Shown here piece by piece: positions 1 through 19,570 of a DNA stretch of 64,000 bases. Origin of the DNA: Linyphia triangularis (lineage: Eukaryota > Arthropoda > Arachnida > Araneae > Linyphiidae); assembly GCA_963978545.1 (NCBI GenBank), contig OZ021732.1:58628714-58692713 (forward strand), given 5' to 3'. The position numbers and the translations under genes are program-made. The notes beneath the pieces were generated by a model that was not told the origin of the DNA, did no database searches, and saw only the letters and a list, made by a program, of their open reading frames with translations. Positions within the stretch are counted from its first letter, which is position 1, and each line of letters starts with the position of its first letter.

Positions 1-3000
1 ACCCCGATATTTTTATTTGAAGACAAGATGTTAACTTCGAAGTCAAGATTTTACTATGAAAGCACAATTCCGAACGAAATTCAAAGTACTCCGTGTTGAA
101 AATTCAGTTAATTTTGTAAATAATCCTACTAAATCCGGTAATCGAATTATTTTACCTGATATCAAACATGTATCGTACATTGATAACTTGGATGTAAAAA
201 TTGCAAGCTAACTTCCGGTCGCCATTTCCAGTACTTCGGGTTGACTTTGGGTATGGAAACTCGCATCAATGAAACCTTTTATTTTAGTTACAGTGCGTGT
301 ATATAGAATGTGTAGTTATGTCTGAGAAGGTTGATCTCAAAACGACAGATATAGTATTTTTATTCGCTTCTCATATAAGGGTAATTCAAAAACTAGAAGG
401 TGATTTAGGTGTTTAGTTTTGGAAATCCTTACATAAGATACTGAGTGTTTCTATTAATGGTACCTTATCAGGACAAGGCAGAAATCAGGACCATAATATA
501 ATCCAAATTAAGAGCAGATATTTAAAATCGTAGACAGGCTATTGTTTTATCTTTTTTTTTTTTCTGACCACTTTTGAATGTTTTTAACTTCGGAAATTGG
601 AACTAAATATTTGAAATCATTTTAACGAAGTAACTAAATATGTTTACTTTTTTGTTGGATTCACTACAATCTTATAACTAAAAATAAGTGTACCATATCA
701 ATTACACCATGCAAATTAATTTTACCATGTCCTACAACAAAATAAAAAAACATCCAGCAAAATACTAAACAAATTTATATTAAAAGAAACTGGGCTTGGA
801 ACTCAAAAATCGATCCAGGTGCAATCTTTCACGATTGCGATCAAAAATAACGGAAATAGCCGCATACAAAAGCCAGATATCAATTTTACGAAGAAACCAT
901 TTCTAGACCGATAGAGGCGGCCGAACAAAGTCAAGGCATCGAAATTGTACCTTGGACGCCATATATCAGGATTTAGGATTTTACGAGATGCTCTTAAATT
1001 ACTTTGGAAGGATGGTGGGTTCTTCTTTTTCTTTTAGTTTTTTATCCTTTTTTCTTACAGATGTGAAGAAAAATAGAGAAAAGGGGGAGATGCATTTCCT
1101 AGAATCTTTTGTGGTTGCCTGGACGTTGTTGATACTCCGCCTCTATAAATCCCCGTTGAAATTGGACAGCTCTTCCCTGGAAATTGAACAACACTTGGCG
1201 TTCTCAAAGCGTACATTGCTTCTTTGCTTTCTGCTGTTGTGAGGCCACTACTCTATAAATCTATTGTAGTGGTGAGTATTAGTGTTGATATTGGACGGTG
1301 TTGCCTAGAAGATCCGTTTCTTAGGGGAAATCAATTTATTGTCTCGTGATAGTTTAATGGGAGTGATAAGAGGCGTTCTTGAACTGACGTGATGCTGGTA
1401 ATGGTGAGTAGTGAAAATAAAGTTCATAATGTTTTTTGATTATGTTTATTCTGTTATCATAATACCATATTGTATTTTTGTAATGATGAAATAAAATTGT
1501 TTTAAAATATGTGTTTTATTTTGATTAAACATATTGCACTTTCACATTTAATTTTCAAGTAGTTCATTTATGTTTATTTTAATTTGGGAAACATGGATTA
1601 TATTTTGCCAAAATGGTCTTGATTATTTAAACTATGTACATTACTTGCTAAACGTTTGAAATTCTTAAAGATTTAAAGTGAACAATCATTTGGCCATTTT
1701 ATGATACTGTATAAACTAACATAAGTAATGTTTCATTTCAATCTAGTTTTATTATCAGAATATATACTCACAAGTTTTAAGGTTATTTAAGTACTCTCAG
1801 GAAAACTTATCACGCATTCGTAAAAGAAATATTCGCACATTTTAGAAACAATTATAAGCAGGTAGAAGAGTCTCAAGCAATCTGAAAACAACAGTTACAA
1901 ATAGAACTTAGAAAAGAACTTCATTCACAGCAACTAAAAGTAACACATTTATAAAAATTGTGTCTTGCATCATCACAAATAAACTTCCTACTCAAAGCGC
2001 CGCTTCTGCAAATGTGCGTTTGGAGACAGAAGCATCACGAAACAAAATGAGTGCAACTCTTACCCAATTACGGACATACTGCATTGAATTGAGATCCACA
2101 CGAACAAATGGAACGACATCCTAATGAGCATTACGTGAATGACTGCTCACAATACTCTCTTTTCGTAAAGGTTTGGTCTGTTTATACCATACTTTACTGT
2201 ACATAAAAGGGAATCCAATTAGGATGAGTTCAGGATAAATGTGTGGTTGAAATGGGTTGCTTTTCCATGTGCATTGGAATGCATTTTGCATTAAAAGAGT
2301 TGAGACGGTATCTCTTTTCCTTGAATGTCGTGAAGTGTTCCTTTTGCAAGGTTCGAAGGGCGGGTTGCGAAACATTTAAATTGGTCTCGTTTCTTATTTG
2401 TATTTTGTTGATTTCTGTAAGGTAAATAAAAATTATAAAATAGATTATAATACCTTGCATTATTCAAAACGAAGTACACTTCTTATTTATTTATATTTAG
2501 TTAATTTTGTAAATTTAGTTTTTAATCAAAATAAAAAAAATTTCGTGTCATATATTTTACATGTTTTTTACTTTGGTAGTCTCTTTGTATTTTTATGATA
2601 TGGAAAATTATCTGTGCCACCATCTATTTTAAAGTTAGCAAAACTTATAGTCCCTTGAAAAAATTCCTTTCCTAAATATTTTTCCCTCGAATATTTTTAA
2701 TATTATACAAATGAATAAATATTTCAACTTTTAAACATAATGTTGCGATGCGATATAATTGCAAGGTAATTTTATTAAATTGGCTGAGTTATAATTGCCA
2801 GATAATTTCATTCATAAAATATCATCTTACAAATATTTCTGCAATAGATGTTGCAAATAAATGTTAAATCCCACAATAAGAATAGCGTAATACATGCAAA
2901 ATATCATGAACTAATGAATTTCATAAGTCGTTTATGCAGTTAGTTGATGGCATAACAGTTTTGGCTATCTAGAAAACTGTCATTCTAGAAGAGTTCTTAT

Positions 3001-4817
3001 CCCTAGAGCATCTGACCAGTTATTTGTCCGAGAAAGATGCTTCATTCTATGACCGATAGCTTCAACGATGCAAAACTTGAGACAATGATGGATGGAAAGA
3101 ATATAACATAGTAACAGAAGTTACTCAATGGTGATAGATTTATACTTTATAAGATATCCAAGATGCTACTTTGGAAGTACATACATATGTAGTCAAATTT
3201 CATATATTTCACTTATGTTTGTAAGTGAATACATATTAGTGAAAAAAGAAGAAAGTCGTAACCAATTATTAAGTATGATTTTTTCTCCTACCTCAAATGT
3301 AGAAAATTTCGTACCATTGATAACACAATAACACAAAAATCTAATATACTAATTTGTTTATAATGCTCTCTAGAAAGATCCCCATTTGCACATAGATTCG
3401 TAGAAATAGTGACATTTTAATTACAAAGCCTTAAAAATGCGTTTGCAGTTTATAATATTCACTATATCATAACTTCAGCTTACTATGGCTTTTATGAATA
3501 ATTAAAAGAAAGCGACGTCATTGTATGTATTATCTTAAACTATGTACTTGCAATTATGTAAATAAAACTTTTATTTTTACAATGTAGTGTAACTTAATAC
3601 ACAGCAATTTTCTACGCCTTTTTCTAGCATGTCAAAAATACATTTTTCTGAAATAGTATATCTCGTGAACGAAAATTTTTAATGTAAGAAAACAACATCC
3701 TATTAAAAAATTTATTTTTTTGAAAGAATTTTTTAATCCATTTTTTTTTTTTTTTTTTAATTTTTTTTTTTTCAGAACGAAGTTATTGCTAAATATATTT
3801 TTCATTTACTGCTTTGCCATTTCCGGTAACTGAATATTTAATAATTTTTAATTATGACAGTAGGTTTATTTATTATTTCTTTTGTTGTTGTTGCTTCTAA
3901 AAATATATCAACCAAACAAATTTATTGGTATTTTAAACTGTAGTCCATATTTTTTTTTTTCTAAACGTGTTCCCTGGAATTTGAAGGTTTTTAGTTATGG
4001 TTACTTTTTTTTTTATTCAGCAAATCGACAAAAAAAAAAAAAAAAAAAAAAAAAAAATAGCCAATTAATCGGTTGTTCAGTTGAAAACTTCAATTAATTC
4101 TTATCTGCTACAAAAATACTTCCATAAAATTAAAAATGTCATATATTTTAATAGCATTAAATAATCATGAAAATTAAATAACACTAGAGTGATAACTTGC
4201 TAATCATAGTGCTAAGATATTAAAAAAAAAAAAAAAAAATCTCAAATTTATAATTGAACTATGTTTGATGACATAATTTATATTGCTCGTGATTTTATTT
4301 TCAGAAAAGTTTAGTAATGTGACCGGTTGGTGTTTTACATGAAAAATCCATCTTGAAGTTTTGATTATTAATAAATTAAATTTTTGAAAAACTTATTTTG
4401 ATTATTCTCCACATTTTTTCTTTATTTCTGTAAGATATACAATTTTGTACAGGATACAAAATTCATATTCATGTTTATAGATAAATGTAAAAGATTTCAT
4501 GTTTCTAATATATTATCTATTTACTCATATACCTTTGAACGGTTCCCAATAACATTGTTTGAAATTGTGTCAATATCGTCTGACATTGGCTAATCCTGAA
4601 GTGGAACTTTGAAAATCGAAAGTTGGAAACTGATATTGGCCGATATCGCTCTACACTGTATAAATTATACTCGAAATTTTGAAATGTTAATGCATAGTTA
4701 TAAAATTTAAATATTTTATTTATAGAAAGGTAGGAAGGCAGCAAAAATATTTATGGTAATTTTGAAAATCGTGCATTTTAGAACGAGGCTTTGGCTTCAG
4801 CCCCAGAATTAGCCATC
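1..4817. other. AT-rich non-coding stretch
   Basis: No gene or element is recognised here. The segment at about 900-1420 is less AT-rich and has a 96-codon open frame (952-1242) with no recognisable domain and a serine/phenylalanine-rich low-complexity part. It also has a small 7 bp hairpin (1245-1251 with 1266-1272, CCACTAC/GTAGTGG) around a CTATAAAT string. Poly-T near 3740-3772 and poly-A at 4030-4057 are simple repeats. Confidence 0.6.
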
Positions 4818-4825
4818 TTCTATAA

Positions 4826-5374
4826 CAACGGTTATCAAACCATGGGCCGCGTTCCACATATGAAAAGCGAATAGTATAGTACTGGGTAGTGGACGATGAT
4901 CAAGAATCTAAGCCAAGATAAATATTATAGGAGCTTCAAAGCTAGACTTGGGAACAATCGAGTCACTCGATTGTTAGAAACAATCTTATTAATCGATTGT
5001 ATGTATTCTTCGATGATGTTACGAGTGAATAATAAGTGAATTCCACAGCATGACTAAAACTATCGAATTTTAATCCAGATATTGACTCTCTGGGACAATC
5101 AATCTCAAAAATTCCATTGATTTTTTTTTTTTAACCTCCGACTTTTTTGCTTTTTCAGTTTTCTTATAGTTGCGACAGCAAAGTTAATACAATAAAGTTC
5201 CTTTCTTTTTAAAAATTATTGCTGGATACTTCTTATACAGTATGTTTTACTAATTACTGATGCACGCACAAGCTCATATAACTATATATCTATTAGCTAT
5301 TGGGAGCCAAAGTCTTGTCTTTTTTTTTTTACAAAATATGTGGTCCATGCAACTAAAAAGGTTGAGAACCACTG
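4826..5374. mobile_element. Non-autonomous hAT-like DNA element
   Basis: The left end begins CAACGGTTATCAAACC followed by ATGGGCCGCG. The right end, read on the minus strand, begins CAGTGGTTCTCAACC followed later by ATGGACCACA. These are imperfect inverted termini of the CAGTGGTTCTCAA type found on many hAT-superfamily elements (established knowledge). The interior of about 500 bp has no coding capacity, so this would be a MITE-sized derivative moved by another element's transposase. A convincing 8 bp target duplication is not visible: the left flank is ttctataa and the right flank is ttttcaac. It is therefore either old or its ends are slightly misplaced. Confidence 0.55.
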
Positions 5375-12419
<7,045 letters not shown>

Positions 12420-13412
12420 AATCACTGAGCTCAATTTATTATTATTAGGGGACGCTATAGTCACTTTGTAAAATTCAGTTGGTTGTGTGTGACTTTTAGC
12501 GACAGCTACAAGAGGACTATACTCATTATTAGATGAGCCATATTATAAGGAGGATCTTCTTCCAGGAGGTCTTTCAAGTAGAAACTGAAATGCATTTTCA
12601 TTTTGAATGGAAGGAAATAGGGAACATTCCCATCAAGCAACACAATAATCAGAAGAAGACCATTGAAATTAACAAAATCAAACAAAAAGACGCAATCAAC
12701 AAAAAATAATACTTTTCAGTTTCTTTCAAAAAGACCTAACGGAAAGCATTCCTCGTTATAATTTGTTTAATCCAAAAATGAACTGCCCATGTTTTACGAT
12801 GTTTCCGCGCAGTATAATCCTCTTGTCTTTTAGTTGTTGCTAAGACATAATATAAAACCAATCAATACTTTTCCAAAGCGACCCCTAACAGTAATAAATT
12901 GAATTATTGGTTTATTTGATCATCTGAATTTAATTACGATCGCGTTCGAATTAATGTGTTACTCGATGGGAGTTTTCCCTCTTACCTTCCATTCAAGACA
13001 AAAATGTGTTCCAGTTTCCCCTTGAAATACCTCCTGGAAGGCGTCCCTCCTTATAATATGGATAACCAATAATTTGTTGCCCATGTTTGGTGTTTCAATA
13101 CAGTGTAGTCCTTTTGTAACTGTTGCTACAAAATCGCATACAACCAATAAAGTTCAATACTTTATAAAAGCGACTAAAGCACCCTCTAACAGTAATACAT
13201 TAAAATTAGCAATTTCTTTTTTTTATTATCTGAAATTAGTTATGATTTCGTTCTGATTACTGTTTTGTTTGATGGGAGTTCTCCGTATATCCTCCCATTC
13301 AAGATGAAAATGAGTGGAACTTCGCCGTTGAAAGACCTCCTGGAAAGCGTTTCTCATTAAATTTGGGTACCTCTGAGTTGTCTAAATATTACATTGTCGC
13401 AATGAAGTGTAG

Positions 13413-13500
<88 letters not shown>

Positions 13501-13690
13501 CAGTACTTTCTTAAACGACTGCAACGCCCTCTGCCGAGGTATCTTCTTTCGGTACATGGCCAGAGATTTTATGGCGTAATAGCTATACGTGGGCAATATT
13601 GTCCCGGAATATTACTACTAAATCGGTGCCTGTTTGAAAGTGGTGCCGTCAGGGAGGTCTTTCAAGGGAAACTATCCAATTTTTGTACAG
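12420..13690. repeat. Array of ~300 bp repeat units, with an inverted copy
   Basis: A diverged unit recurs with a period near 300 bp. The landmark GGAAAGC followed by TTATAAT-like sequence starts at about 12739, 13036 and 13341 (spacings 297 and 305). A second landmark, GATGGGAGTT, starts at about 12966 and 13271. A third, CCCTCTAACAGTAATA-like, recurs between them. The segment 12430-12650 is the same unit in reverse orientation: its reverse complement contains TTGATGGGA, CTTCCATTCAA and GAAAGACCTCCTGGAA in the same order. A further inverted GAAAGACCTCC block lies at about 13655-13680. Copies share order but differ at many positions, so the array is old. It may be a degraded satellite or several copies of a foldback element. 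Confidence 0.75.
13416..13497. repeat. (AT)n microsatellite inside the 300 bp array
   Basis: About 82 bp of pure alternating AT, embedded in the last direct repeat unit. It replaces the part of the unit that lies between the GTCGC and CAGTACTTT-like landmarks in the other copies. Confidence 0.95.
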
Positions 13691-16600
13691 TCTCTAGAGT
13701 TCGAAAACTCCATCATCGAGCCAAGCAATTAACACAGCATTATCTGTCACAATCACTGTTATGTCTATCCATTTTAAAGAAAGACTGAAAAGATCTGTTC
13801 GATCGCGGGACCTTTTGCATGCTGTCCAAGCATTCTGTTTTTTAACAACTTATTTAATTATAATAAGTTAAGTTTCTACATGTATTTATAATAATTGTTT
13901 CAAAATGTATACAAAAAAATATATTTTATAGCACGAAAGAAGATTATTTATTAAAGATTATTACTAAAATTCCAAATTATTTGCTATTTATTGCAACTGA
14001 AATTTCCAACTATAAATTATTTCTTATGAAAAGTTAGGCCTTCCCAAATGTACATATATTCACATCCAATGCAAGCATTATCTGCTGTAAATATTTCCAA
14101 ATCAACTATTAGCCAAAAGGTGATAAATAGAAAAAAAATGTAATTAAAACTTTAATTTTTATTGCTATCTCGTCTACCACTCCCACTAGAATATTTTTTT
14201 TTCCAATCAGGGAACGATTAAAATTCTGGTAACCTCCAAAGAAAAACAGAGGAATAAAGAGAGTTTCCAGAAATGGATTGAAAGGATTCAATTGGTAAAA
14301 ATTGATTAAATTTGTTTGCGAATATCTCAATAAATATTGATTTTTGGATCCTACATCCTACTATATTACAATTATTTTTCATTTTTACTCATAATTATGA
14401 AAATATATAGGAAGTGCGATGGTTTCTGAACACCCTGTGGAAAACTTGAAGGTCATTAGTTATTTTCTATGTTCTCCACAATTACAAATACCTAACGACT
14501 TGTTTTTATCAAAGTAAAAAAATATATATATTACTCTAAAGACCAAATGAATTTAATTCTAATATAAAATATTTGTTTTACCAACGTTTTGTTGTTAGTG
14601 AATTATCTTAAAATTTTTATCGAAGAGTTTATTTTCAGTGTTCATGATTTGCTGAAATGTTCAGTTAAATTTATATCTGAATCGACATCAAGAAAATGTA
14701 TAGCTATTGCAATACTTAATTTGTTTTTGATTAATTCACTTATGTTGACGTAGTTGTATAAGTTATTCCAAATAAAAATAATTTTACGAAGTTTGAAGTC
14801 ATACGCGTCATATAAAATGCCAAAATGGCTTTATTCCTTACAAGATATACTTACCTGAGTACATTACACATTACTACAAAGTCCTGAGTAGTCCACAGTA
14901 CGTTACACATTATACAGCAAAATCATGAAGCAAAATGCCAGTCTATTTTTTTTTTCCTTTTTTTCCTCCTTAAAGAATGCAATTTTGTAGATCCGAATTC
15001 CAACGCTTGAGACTAAAGATTTCAGTTGGAAACTAAGAAACGACGTTTATATGAATTTCGGGAAATGCTTAAAAAAGTTGTTTAGAGTATACAATTCAAA
15101 CTTGAATCACTAAAATGTCATACAAATTATAAAATAAATTGTTATATTGAAATAAAATCAAAATGAATAGTTTTTAATACGCTGTCTCCAACAGTGAAAA
15201 ATCTCAAATTTTAACATTTTGTTTGGAGGAGTTACTTGAAAAATGTCATATGATTACAGAATGTAAAAATTAGAATTAGAAAGTAAAAATATAATATTGA
15301 ATAATTTCGATGAAACAAAACCCACATCTAAAAAAAAAAGTATTATTTGAGCATAAATAATTAACACATTTATATTGAAAACTGCAAACAGCAGGGTCAA
15401 TAAATTTAAATCATTATATCCGTTACTTTATTGATAATTTCAAATGGGGTGAGTTAGATTATTGAAATCTCAACTTTTTACCAAATTTAATTATTTTTAA
15501 CATAAACAAAAATTTTGATTTCCCAATATTCATAAAACCGTATTAAGTAAGATGTTTAAACACGTTCTTTATTTTATATTTAAACATAAAGATGAGTGAT
15601 GGGCATTTAAAACTTACATTGAATTATATTAACAGTCAATTGGCTCACTGTCTGATTTCTGTTCCACTATGTATCCAGAAAATGCTTTCCTACAAAAGCA
15701 ATATTAGCAGAGAGAAAAAAAAAAGTAAATTCAAGTTTTTTTCCAAATAAAAGCAGGAAAAAAAAGTAGTAAAGCTGATTTCTTAAGAAAATTGGGAGCA
15801 ATTTATTTTTTTGCCCACATGAATTACAAAGATTTTTATTCCCTTATTTTTGATTGATGGATGCAACATAATTATTCTTCAAATAAACCAAAATAATTCT
15901 CAATCCTAAAGGTAATTTAATATCATACGAATACACATAAAGCCATTTTGTTTGACACATTATTATCTCTCTCCGTCGCTTGTGAAGTGAAAAATTGTAA
16001 GGGGAACAAAATTCAAAATCTAACATATTGGAAATTATACAAGATTGAATTTGTCACAAAACCAAAGGAAAAATAAACACACTTTCAATCCAAACATTTG
16101 ATAGCTTGTGTCTACTTTTAAATTACTTACTTCATTAGCTTTTTATTATTTTATTTTATTTTATTTATTTTGTCTGTTTTTACAAACATTGTATATCTTT
16201 CTCATAAATTTGATTTATTTCTGATGATGATGAAGCCAAAAGAAAACAAAGAAATTTAGTTTCTACTCATTACGTCTGGTCCCATTTGATTTAAATTGCA
16301 TTTTTCATTTTACGAGATCGTTTTCTATTAATGCATGCAATATAGCAGGGACATGTTCTCTTTCAGGTGCTGGATACAAGATAATGACCCCAATACACCG
16401 TGGATATATTCTTAACTGTATTCATCCCTTCCCTGTGAAACAGATAACTGGCGGAGGAAACAAAAACAGGAAATTGAGTAACTGGAAAAGTAGAAAAGAT
16501 AGGCAGGACGAATAGAGGCTGAAGTTAAAAAAGAGAAAAAGCAATCGGGGAAACGGGAAAGCATTCCCGTTTCTCCGCATCGCTTACTTCAGACAACCGC

Positions 16601-17404
16601 CTGCCGTCTTTCGAAGTGATGTCACGCGATCCTGGCTCCCTCTATCGTCGGGTTTCGGATGTTTGACGCATTATCAGCTTGAACGATTTTGAATGATCGT
16701 CTCCTCTACGTCTTTAGGTTCTCGATTTCGAAACTCTTATAACTGAGGGGTTTTGACATTCTTGTTGAAGGACTGGAAAGAAATATTATTGAAGAATGTA
16801 GAATGGCTGCCTATTCTTGATTACGCAAGACTGATTTATCTTTTCGATTGAATTTTAAGCGCCTTGATTGACAACACGCAGAGATATTTCATTTGCCTGT
16901 CAGAGTATTTATTTAAAATTATGTAACACTGTTGATTTATACATTTTTCTAATATTAATGCTAATTTATTGAAATATGCATTTAAAGATTCTCTTTTTAA
17001 ATCGCGCACTAATTGTTTCCTAAAGTTGCTAAAATACACATTATTAAAGTGAATTAATTATTTAAAACAAACTTAATATAGAATATCGCGTGGGTTTTAA
17101 AAGTGACCCAACTGATTTTGAATTTTAATAGCAATAAAAATAATTGTTATCTCCCAGTGTGATATTTCTTAAATTCACGTTTTAATAATTGTAGTTTTCG
17201 TACATATCAAGTTCAATTATTTAAGCATTTTCTTGAATAAATAATATGGCACTGATGATAGAAAACTGGCCAACTACTTTTAAATTTCAATAGCAATTGA
17301 GCTATTCCACCCATAGTGCAATATTTTTTAAATGTCTGTATTTTTAATATTTTGCTAAATTGTATATACGTTACAGCTAAAGCTCGAAAAACGTTAATGT
17401 GCAC
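13691..17404. other. AT-rich non-coding stretch with a GC-richer island
   Basis: No gene recognised. The island at about 16380-16760 stands out in base composition and carries a strong hairpin (annotated separately) and a TGATGTCACGCGA string. It lacks a long open frame and may be regulatory or an untranslated exon. The rest is ordinary AT-rich DNA. Confidence 0.55.
16547..16576. other. GC-rich perfect-stem hairpin
   Basis: Thirteen consecutive base pairs (one G-U) join 16547-16559 (GGGGAAACGGGAA) to 16564-16576, with the four-base loop AGCA. It lies in a GC-richer island of otherwise AT-rich DNA. No poly-T follows directly, and the stem is too short for a canonical microRNA precursor. Confidence 0.7.
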
Positions 17405-17490
17405 GTCACCTAGATAATCAGATTAAATGATTTGCTCCGTTAACGGGTGAAATCAAGAGCTTTCAGCATTTTACTTAGGTAATGTGCTCA
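17405..17490 (+). repeat. Left arm of inverted repeat flanking the pogo-like element
   Basis: The stretch containing CTCCGTTAAC, then AGAGCTTTCAGCATTTTAC, then TTAGGTAATGTGC is matched in inverted orientation by the segment at about 20160-20240. The pair surrounds the pogo-like transposon, suggesting that transposon inserted into an older inverted-repeat element whose own termini carry ACCTAGATAATC. Confidence 0.5.
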
Positions 17491-17540
17491 TTAACGGCTT
17501 TCGTATTGTTAAAGATTAAAAGTTTGTTTCCCTAACTAAT

Positions 17541-17810
17541 TTGTTCTTAATCAACTATAATTTGTGGATTATTTGATTGTATTAACTTGACTCTTTGGAT
17601 CACGAAAAATAAATAACATCATGTTAATTTTCTTAATTGTAATACTATTTTTAATCCTTTGATTATTTGTATTATAGTTTTTTAATTGACTGATAATTGA
17701 TTATATCAACTAATTTTTTATTGTTTGATTGTATTAACTTGATTCTTTAGATATTGAAAAATAAATAAATAAAATTACGTTAATTTCAGCTTACAGAAAT
17801 TATGGTGTTG
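17541..17810. repeat. Two-copy tandem duplication, period 152 bp
   Basis: TTGATTGTATTAACTTGA occurs at 17573 and 17725. Matching sequence continues on both sides: a TCAACTA-like stretch before it, and ATAAATAA followed by GTTAATTT after it. Copies run roughly 17541-17660 and 17693-17810 and are moderately diverged. Confidence 0.75.
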
Positions 17811-18521
17811 TTACAGCAAACATCTTATTTTCACTTTAATGAGTTGCGATTAAGTAGGGATGACTTGTGTACCTAGGGCCACCCCACTTTTATTGAATAA
17901 TGTTCAGTTCTAAGTTTCTTTACTCACTTGGGTAAGAGGCAACACCCATTTGCTATTGAAAATTTTAAAATCTTAGAGGTGAAAGCTGTGCCAAATTATA
18001 AGTGGAAACGTTTTTAAATGGTCTGAAGTAAAATTGTGCCAGTCATGTCTTTTATTGTTTTACGAAGTTAAGTCAGATATTTTTCTTTGATTTCCAATGT
18101 ATAATTTTGTTTGTAACATTAAGTACTAAATGAGATGTTTAAACGAGACCTTTCTCTATGTGCATTTATTGTAGAGGACATTTTATATGAAATTGCCAAG
18201 TCTTGATACTTGGGCCATATAGTTGTCTTTTATCTAGGTACATGGTCCAAGGTACAACTGCTGTAATATCATTTATGATTTTTTTTTATTGAAAAGGTTT
18301 TATTAATAAATGCAGTAAAATGGTCTTAATTATCTGAACCATTTTGATTCAGTCAAGTTTGTTATTGCTTGTTATTTAAACGAGAGGGCTATGTATATAT
18401 TGCTCTGGAACTTTCAATGTTCCTGACTTATAAAAATTATGCTTCTCATTATTATTCAGGCTTATTAATTTGTTTATTTAAACATAAGAATTTATTTTAA
18501 AAAAACTGTAGTATTTCTTAA

Positions 18522-18788
18522 CCTTCTGAGGGTCACGGGCGTATATATCCGTCATTTGATCCCCAGTTTTTCCAGCAATACACAACCTTTTTAAATTTAT
18601 AAATAAAATGTAAAATAAAATCTTTTTTAAATCTTTTTATTAGGAGGATAGTTTAAAACCTACTTAAAACAAAATAAATAAAAAATAATTTTAAAAAATT
18701 ATATATTTGGATCAGAAATAAAATTTAAAAATTATTGCAGTGAAAACAACTGTATAATTTCGCCCATTCCCTTGACGCTCAGAGGGTT
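18522..18788. mobile_element. TTAA-flanked piggyBac-like MITE nested in the pogo element
   Basis: The left end reads CCTTCTGAGGGTCACGGG and the right end, plus strand, reads CCCTTGACGCTCAGAGGG followed by TT, an imperfect inverted repeat of about 18 bp. TTAA stands on both sides (18518-18521 and 18789-18792), the target sequence duplicated by piggyBac-superfamily elements. The 267 bp body has no coding capacity. It lies immediately before the surviving transposase sequence of the host element, so it inserted after that element. Confidence 0.75.
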
Positions 18789-18793
18789 TTAAA

Positions 18794-19570
18794 GGATCAA
18801 ATACACAGATGTGTGTTTGGACCCTTTAAGAAATACTACACTACAACGTACAGTAATTATATGCTGGAAAATCCTGGAAAACGAATCACCATATACGACG
18901 TTGCTGAGAATGTTGACAAATCCTATCCTTTGGCCTTTACTCTTGCAAACATTTAAATGGGCTTTCGTGTACCTGGTGTATGACCAATGAATTAAAACTA
19001 ATTCATGAATTCAGTGTGTCCGACAGATCCAATCCATCCATAAATTGTTAAAATAATAATAAATTTCCCGAGGTAAAAAGCGAGTCAACACTGATGTAAC
19101 TGGATGTTTTGTATTGAATGCAGTTTTACTACAACATTTTCAGAGTCTTCGACATCAAAACCCGTTTCAAGTGCTGCTGAATTTTGTGAGATTCCGGCAT
19201 CTAATTCCGTTTCATGTTCCATGCCTGATCAGGTACGACCTACTCCAAAAGCGAAACCTCGTACATCCAAAAGAGACGGTTGAAACCCTGGGAGATGTAG
19301 ACTATTGACATACACTCCAGAAAAGAAAGAAATTAAAAAAGGCATGCTATTAGAATGGCAAAAAGAAAGATCATGAAAAAATCTGTATTTCAAATTGAGA
19401 CAACTTCATCCGAAGAATTATCAGACATTGTATGTTCTTCTGATTCCGTTGATGATGCAAATTCTACAATAGCTGATATAAGTTATTCAATTGAAATAGG
19501 CATTTTTGGTTTAATAAGGCAAAAAAAAAAATGTGGCAGATGTGACAGATGTTACAGAAGAGAAATATAG
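18794..19570 (+). pseudogene. Transposase C-terminus, pogo/DDE-1 family, broken
   Basis: In the frame covering 18800-18990 the translation reads RCVFGPFKKYY, then ENPGKRITIYDVAE, then SYPLAFTLANI. After an in-frame stop it continues MGFRVPGV, another stop, then PMN. This series (VFGPFK..YY, NPG..ITIYD.AE.V, AFT..NI..GFR..GI.P.N) is characteristic of the region following the DDE catalytic core in pogo-like DDE-1 transposases. A second block at 19140-19360 contains VRPTPKAKPRTSKRDG and LTYTPEKKEIKKG, matching the basic, proline-rich tail ending in a TDTPEKK-like motif. The DDE residues themselves lie upstream and are absent. Stops and frame changes make it a pseudogene. Confidence 0.8.

Noticed and set aside
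952..1242. 96-codon plus-strand frame
   Set aside because: No recognised domain, low-complexity Ser/Phe segment, and no splice or promoter support.
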